Origin: Leptolyngbya sp. FACHB-8
GTDB taxonomy: Bacteria; Cyanobacteriota; Cyanobacteriia; Elainellales; Elainellaceae
Assembly (NCBI RefSeq): GCF_014695575.1
Contig: NZ_JACJOO010000087.1
Location: 124,001 to 188,000 of the forward strand
DNA: 64,000 bases
Reading direction: 5' to 3'
Each line of letters begins with the position of its first letter. Position 1 is the first letter of the stretch. A program made the position numbers and the translations under genes. The notes beneath the pieces were generated by a model. That model had not been told where the DNA came from. It did no database searches and saw nothing but the letters and a program-made list of their open reading frames with translations. This document shows, piece after piece, positions 60,372 through 64,000 of the stretch.

Positions 60372-62609
60372 ATGGTGGATTGGTTGGCGCTTTTGGGGAT
60401 GAAGCGAACAGCAGAAGTGGTATTCCAACCAATCCCAGGAGACCTGGCAAAGGCATCTCCTCGACAGTTGCATCATGAGATTTTTGGTAAGCACTGGCAG
60501 GATGAAGCCTGGCATGACGCCCTGGGAGTTACCGCCGGTCTGATTGATGCCAGGTTGGCGGGAAAAATGATTGAGTTTCTGCTAACCCAAAACGTTAATA
60601 GAAGCCAGTTTTTAAAGCAACATGACTATTTGGAAAAAGCGGGACTTAGCCATCTGCTTCTAGCTGCAAGATGTTTTGCTGAAGTAAAGGATAAGACAGC
60701 GATCGCTCAGACCTCCATACGGTTGCGCAAAACCTTACAACGCGAAGTTGAACTAGAGTATCCCTACCCGTTCGATGCTGAGTTGGCGGCGACACTCGTA
60801 ACAACCATTGCGGCCCTATGGAAGGATGATCCCGAAACATTACCCTGGCTGAAAGAGTGTTTCCGGTTTGATTATTTGTCATATATTCCGACAGCAGCGG
60901 TGCAGGCGATCGCTCAAACCTGGAAAGATGACCCACAGACCTTACCCTGGCTCAAAACCTGTGCCCAATTCCATGAGAGTTGGGCTGTGCAGAGTGCGGC
61001 AGTTCGGGAGTTAGCGCAAGGCTGGAGAGATGACCCAGACGTTTTACCCATTCTCGAAAGCTGCGTTCAATTCCATCAGAAGTGGGAAGTGCGAAGTGTA
61101 GCTGTGCAGGAGCTAGCGCGAGGCTGGAGAAATGACTTTCGCATCCTACTCTGGCTTAAGACTTATGCCCAAGCCCATGGTGAACCCAGGCTGCGGGGTA
61201 CGGTGCTACAAGAGTTGGCCCAAGGTTGGAGAACTGACCTGGAGGTTTTAGCCATTCTCAAACGTGCCTGTTCTGATAGTGAACCCGTTGTGCGGGTTGT
61301 AGCAGTGCAGGAATTAGCACGAGGTTGGAGACACAGCCCGGAAGTTTTAGCCATGCTCAAAAGCTACGCTCAATCCAATGAGCATATGTATGTACGACTC
61401 GTGTTGCAGGAGCTAGCGCGAGGCTGGCAAGATGACCCAGAGGTTTTAGCCATTCTCAAAAAACACATCCAAACGGGTGAGGATGGAGCCGTTCGGATTG
61501 TGGCAATACAGGAGTTAGCACGAGGCTGGAGAAATGACCCAGAGACCCTAACCCTGATCAAAAACAGTATCCATACCGATGAGCGTGGTCTTCAGCATAC
61601 CGTGGTGCAGGAGATCGTGCGAGGTTGGAAAGATGACCCAGATACGCTCCTCTGGCTCAAAAAACTGGCTCAATCCCATGAAGATAGGATTGCGCAGATT
61701 GAAGCAATCAAGGGTATAGCGCAAGGCTGGAGGAATGATCCAGAGATTTTATCCTGGCTCAAAAAACTGGTCCAACTGGACCAACGTGATTGGCAAAATG
61801 ATTTCCCTTCAACCACTGTGGTGCAAGAGATAGCACGAGGCTGGGGAGACCGTTTGGAGACTTTATCCTGGCTTAAAAAGCTGACCCAGACCCGTTTCTG
61901 GACTGTGCGGTCTACCGCGATTCGGGAACTTGCTCAAGGCTGGAAAGACGACCCAAAAACCTTGGCTATTCTTAAAAGGTGTGTTCAGTTTGATGAAGAT
62001 TCATTTGTACGGAATACAGCAGTGAGAGAGCTAGCGCGAGGCTGGAATGATGACCCAGAGGCCCTAGCAATTATCAAAAAACACGTTCAAGCCGATCAGG
62101 ATAAGGTCATGCGGCATGTGGTTGTGGAGGGATTAGTACGAAGTAAGAGAAAAGACTTAGAAACCTTAGCAATCTTCAAAAACCTTGCTCAATCCGATGA
62201 AGATGTGTTTGTGAAATGCGAGGCACTTCAAGGAATGGCGCGAGGCTGGAGAGCCGATCCAGAAACCCTGGCGATTCTCAAAAAACTAGCCCAGTTTGAT
62301 GAGCATGGGACTGTACGATGTGCGGCAATTGATGAGTTGGTGCGGGGTTGGAACACCGCCTCTGAGATGTTTGAGTTGTTATGCGATCGCGCCCAAGATG
62401 ATCCCTTTGAGCCTAGACATAAGTGGCAAGAAAATCCTCGGAAAGCCGCCCTGAAAGCACTCGTCCATTATTACGTCAATCATCCTCAGACATGGGAATT
62501 ATTGCGCGATCGCGCCCAGAATGATCCCCATGAACAAGTTCGAGAATACGCCACAAAACAATTAGCCGAGTTAGAACTAATACCTTCGCCATTCTTCTCA
62601 AGCCTTTGA
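60372..62609 (+). CDS. Orphan HEAT-repeat protein resembling the sensor half of a NACHT-HEAT NTPase
   Basis: After ~30 unmatched residues the chain has LHHEIFGKHWQDEAWHDALGV and LLLAARCFAEVKD, the helical segment that in cyanobacterial NACHT proteins directly follows the NTPase and precedes the repeats. About 17 ~32-residue HEAT repeats follow (~150-735), of the form VQELARGWRDDPEVLAILKK. There is no Walker A, Walker B or other NTPase motif, and none upstream. It is therefore either the C-terminal half of a broken NACHT protein or a free-standing sensor arm. The last nine codons and the stop lie in the left arm of a perfect palindrome (62586-62660), so the original C-terminus may have been replaced. 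Confidence 0.82.
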   Translation: MVDWLALLGMKRTAEVVFQPIPGDLAKASPRQLHHEIFGKHWQDEAWHDALGVTAGLIDARLAGKMIEFLLTQNVNRSQFLKQHDYLEKAGLSHLLLAARCFAEVKDKTAIAQTSIRLRKTLQREVELEYPYPFDAELAATLVTTIAALWKDDPETLPWLKECFRFDYLSYIPTAAVQAIAQTWKDDPQTLPWLKTCAQFHESWAVQSAAVRELAQGWRDDPDVLPILESCVQFHQKWEVRSVAVQELARGWRNDFRILLWLKTYAQAHGEPRLRGTVLQELAQGWRTDLEVLAILKRACSDSEPVVRVVAVQELARGWRHSPEVLAMLKSYAQSNEHMYVRLVLQELARGWQDDPEVLAILKKHIQTGEDGAVRIVAIQELARGWRNDPETLTLIKNSIHTDERGLQHTVVQEIVRGWKDDPDTLLWLKKLAQSHEDRIAQIEAIKGIAQGWRNDPEILSWLKKLVQLDQRDWQNDFPSTTVVQEIARGWGDRLETLSWLKKLTQTRFWTVRSTAIRELAQGWKDDPKTLAILKRCVQFDEDSFVRNTAVRELARGWNDDPEALAIIKKHVQADQDKVMRHVVVEGLVRSKRKDLETLAIFKNLAQSDEDVFVKCEALQGMARGWRADPETLAILKKLAQFDEHGTVRCAAIDELVRGWNTASEMFELLCDRAQDDPFEPRHKWQENPRKAALKALVHYYVNHPQTWELLRDRAQNDPHEQVREYATKQLAELELIPSPFFSSL

Positions 62610-62660
62610 TTTTGCATGGGCGACGTGCACGCAAAATCAAAGGCTTGAGAAGAATGGCGA
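62586..62660. repeat. 30-bp perfect palindrome overlapping the HEAT gene end
   Basis: Exact 30-bp arms (TCGCCATTCTTCTCAAGCC at the start) surround a 15-bp loop. The left arm encodes the final residues and the stop TGA of the HEAT protein. Only 18 bp separate the right arm from the next start codon. No T-tract. Confidence 0.92.
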
Positions 62661-62678
62661 GCATGTTTAATCAGGAAC

Positions 62679-63368
62679 ATGACTACTCCCCCATCGCCAA
62701 GGCTTGATAAGGTTGTAATTACCCCAGTCGATTACTTCATGAAATACTACCGCCAGCAAGCCAACGTCTTTCCCGAAGGCTACCTCACCACCCTTCGTGG
62801 CGAAGTCTCTGCTTGCTCCTACTTTGCCACCAATAACCTCAACCGCGATTTTGTCAGCACCAAAGGCTTCTCGGTTGTGTTTCTGCGATCGCATATCCCC
62901 GAAGTTGAGCGGCGCTTTCCTTACTTCAAACCCTACCTCGATCAAGCTTTGTTGCCCGACTGCAACGCCTTTTATCTCAATCCCTTGCAACTCACCCAGG
63001 GTTCTCGCGTTGACCCCCACATCGATCGCTCCCTGCGCTCCTATTGCAAAACCATCGATCCACCCCAGGTTGTGAGCGTGTTGTATGTCACGGTGCCGTC
63101 TAATCTGCAAGGCGGGGAGTTAGTGTTGCAGCGCGATCGCCAATCCATCGCCCAAATCAAACCTCGCCCCAACACCTTGCTTTACTTCCAGGGAGACCTG
63201 ACTCATTCCGTGAATGCGGTTACTTCCTCCGGCAGCCGTTTGAGTCTTGTTTGTGAGCAATACCATCTCAGTGACACTGAATTGCATCAAATTCCGGCCT
63301 TTACCATCGAATCCCGAGCCAGCCAGGGCAAGCCGGCCTCTACAAAACATCCCTCTCGGGGTAGGTAA
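62679..63368 (+). CDS. 2-oxoglutarate/Fe(II)-dependent oxygenase
   Basis: The jelly-roll iron ligands are visible: PHIDRS (HxD) near residue 111, DLTHSVNAV (distal His) near 178, and the Arg in SRLSLVCEQY that usually binds 2-oxoglutarate. The 229-aa length is that of a small stand-alone enzyme, with ~100 residues ahead of the core (SYFATNNLNRDFVSTKGFS) and a basic tail. It likely hydroxylates a small molecule or a peptide side chain; no neighbour names the substrate. ATG 62679 is chosen because the frame opens there, but a Shine-Dalgarno is not obvious. The palindrome ending 18 bp upstream could affect its expression. Confidence 0.87.
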   Translation: MTTPPSPRLDKVVITPVDYFMKYYRQQANVFPEGYLTTLRGEVSACSYFATNNLNRDFVSTKGFSVVFLRSHIPEVERRFPYFKPYLDQALLPDCNAFYLNPLQLTQGSRVDPHIDRSLRSYCKTIDPPQVVSVLYVTVPSNLQGGELVLQRDRQSIAQIKPRPNTLLYFQGDLTHSVNAVTSSGSRLSLVCEQYHLSDTELHQIPAFTIESRASQGKPASTKHPSRGR

Positions 63369-63503
63369 CGATATCAGCCTTACTCGGCATAATCGAAAGG
63401 CATATTACTGGAGCAGCATCCCACCTGCGGAAATTATCCTATCTACCCTAAGGGAACTCTGTGCGGATGTTGCCGTAGTCTTGCCCCTCTATACCAACAG
63501 CCC

Positions 63504-64000
63504 ATGGTTGAGCAGTGGAATAAAAATAATCCAGTTCAACCCGAGGTCGACGGGTGGGGAGTTGAGGTGGCTCCTGTCCTGTCGTCGTATCCATCTCCGC
63601 CAGAACTGGCGCAGCAATGGGAGGGGCAAATTCATGCCCAATCTGAGGTTTTAGAGGCTATTCTTGCCGCCTCTGTCGACCATATTTATGTATTTGACCG
63701 TGCCGGTCGCTACCAGTATGTGAGTCAGGGCGGTGCGGAGATTATGGGCTATGACCCAGAAGAGTTGTTGGGCAAAACTTGGGGGGAAGCTGGGCTGCCC
63801 GTGGACCAGATGCACCGGGTTGATGCTCAACGGGAAACCGTCATGGCAACGGGGCAGCCGATCAAGGCCGAAATTCAATACACAGGAATCCACGGAACCC
63901 ACGACTACGAGTACATTCTCACTCCCTGGCGCACCTCTGATCAGAGAACAGTGGGCGTCATTGCCATTTCCCGCGATGTGACTGATCGCAAGCGTGCAGA
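63504..64000 (+). CDS. PAS-domain protein, start only (3' end outside window)
   Basis: The frame is open from ATG 63504 to the window edge (about 165 codons). Residues ~45-165 are a PAS domain of the S-box/PAC type (LEAILAASVDHIYVFDRAG, GGAEIMGYDPEELLGKTW, then GVIAISRDVTDRKRA). The terminal VIAISRDVTDRKRA is the PAC end that normally precedes a coiled coil and another PAS, GAF, kinase or GGDEF domain, so this is probably a sensory histidine kinase or cyclase. No upstream start is available before the in-frame TAA at 63390 except non-standard codons. No Shine-Dalgarno is visible. Its partner module cannot be seen. Confidence 0.85.
   Translation, partial: MVEQWNKNNPVQPEVDGWGVEVAPVLSSYPSPPELAQQWEGQIHAQSEVLEAILAASVDHIYVFDRAGRYQYVSQGGAEIMGYDPEELLGKTWGEAGLPVDQMHRVDAQRETVMATGQPIKAEIQYTGIHGTHDYEYILTPWRTSDQRTVGVIAISRDVTDRKRA

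Noticed and set aside
1-64000. tRNA, rRNA, IS element or prophage
   Set aside because: No cloverleaf, rRNA segment, transposase or phage structural gene was recognised on either strand; a dedicated covariance search was not possible.

Overview
The window is chromosomal DNA from a cyanobacterium, probably a filamentous one. The evidence is the very frequent GCGATCGC (HIP1) octamer, a class C flavodiiron pair (Flv3/Flv1-like), cyanophycin genes, a phosphoketolase, DUF1400 and HEAT-repeat proteins of cyanobacterial type, and many intergenic palindromes. No rRNA, tRNA, CRISPR array, transposase or prophage gene was seen.

Layout. (1) 1-8950, + strand: a compact conflict/signalling cassette. It holds the C-terminal end of a membrane-tailed protein, a caspase-like protease, a STAND-like protein without a P-loop, a MoxR AAA+ ATPase, a vWA protein, and two formylglycine-synthase-like (FGS) proteins. 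The middle three genes are joined by ATGA stop/start overlaps. The caspase C-terminus and the STAND-like N-terminus carry the same helical domain, which looks like a homotypic adaptor. (2) 9066-12191: nucleoside hydrolase, glycerophosphodiesterase and a glutamine-synthetase-like ligase. (3) 12472-17275: an FMN-binding oxidase-family protein, cyanophycinase, a 70-aa conserved-looking small protein and a CphA2-type cyanophycin synthetase. (4) 17728-25000: DUF1400 alpha/beta hydrolase, fatty acyl-AMP ligase, GAF-GGDEF cyclase, rsmI and a HEAT-repeat protein. (5) 25106-31496: flv1, flv3, a DUF1232 protein and a PMT-type glycosyltransferase. (6) 32697-50474: a central-carbon block with phosphoketolase, D-lactate dehydrogenase, two large membrane proteins with PstS-like N-termini, pgi, glgP and phosphoglycerate mutase. 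(7) 50637-59819: pentapeptide, RTX/PPC and BON-lipoprotein genes, then two large paralogues built from three YflT-like stress modules each. (8) 60372-64000: an orphan HEAT sensor array, a 2OG-Fe(II) oxygenase and the start of a PAS-domain protein.

Most notable. The 36674-41629 gene fuses a PstS-like periplasmic domain, a membrane segment and TPRs to a full-length glycogen phosphorylase domain whose PLP lysine is replaced by alanine, so it is a pseudo-enzyme. It lies about 5.4 kb upstream of an intact glgP, and its reading frame continues past a single in-frame TGA into a C-terminal domain shared with the next gene. The likely theme is phosphate- or ligand-linked sensing of glycogen breakdown. 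The second highlight is the caspase/MoxR/vWA/FGS cassette. The third is a set of intergenic palindromes, many with a GAA triloop. Two copies of one element differ by paired substitutions in both arms, which is direct evidence that the hairpin is maintained.
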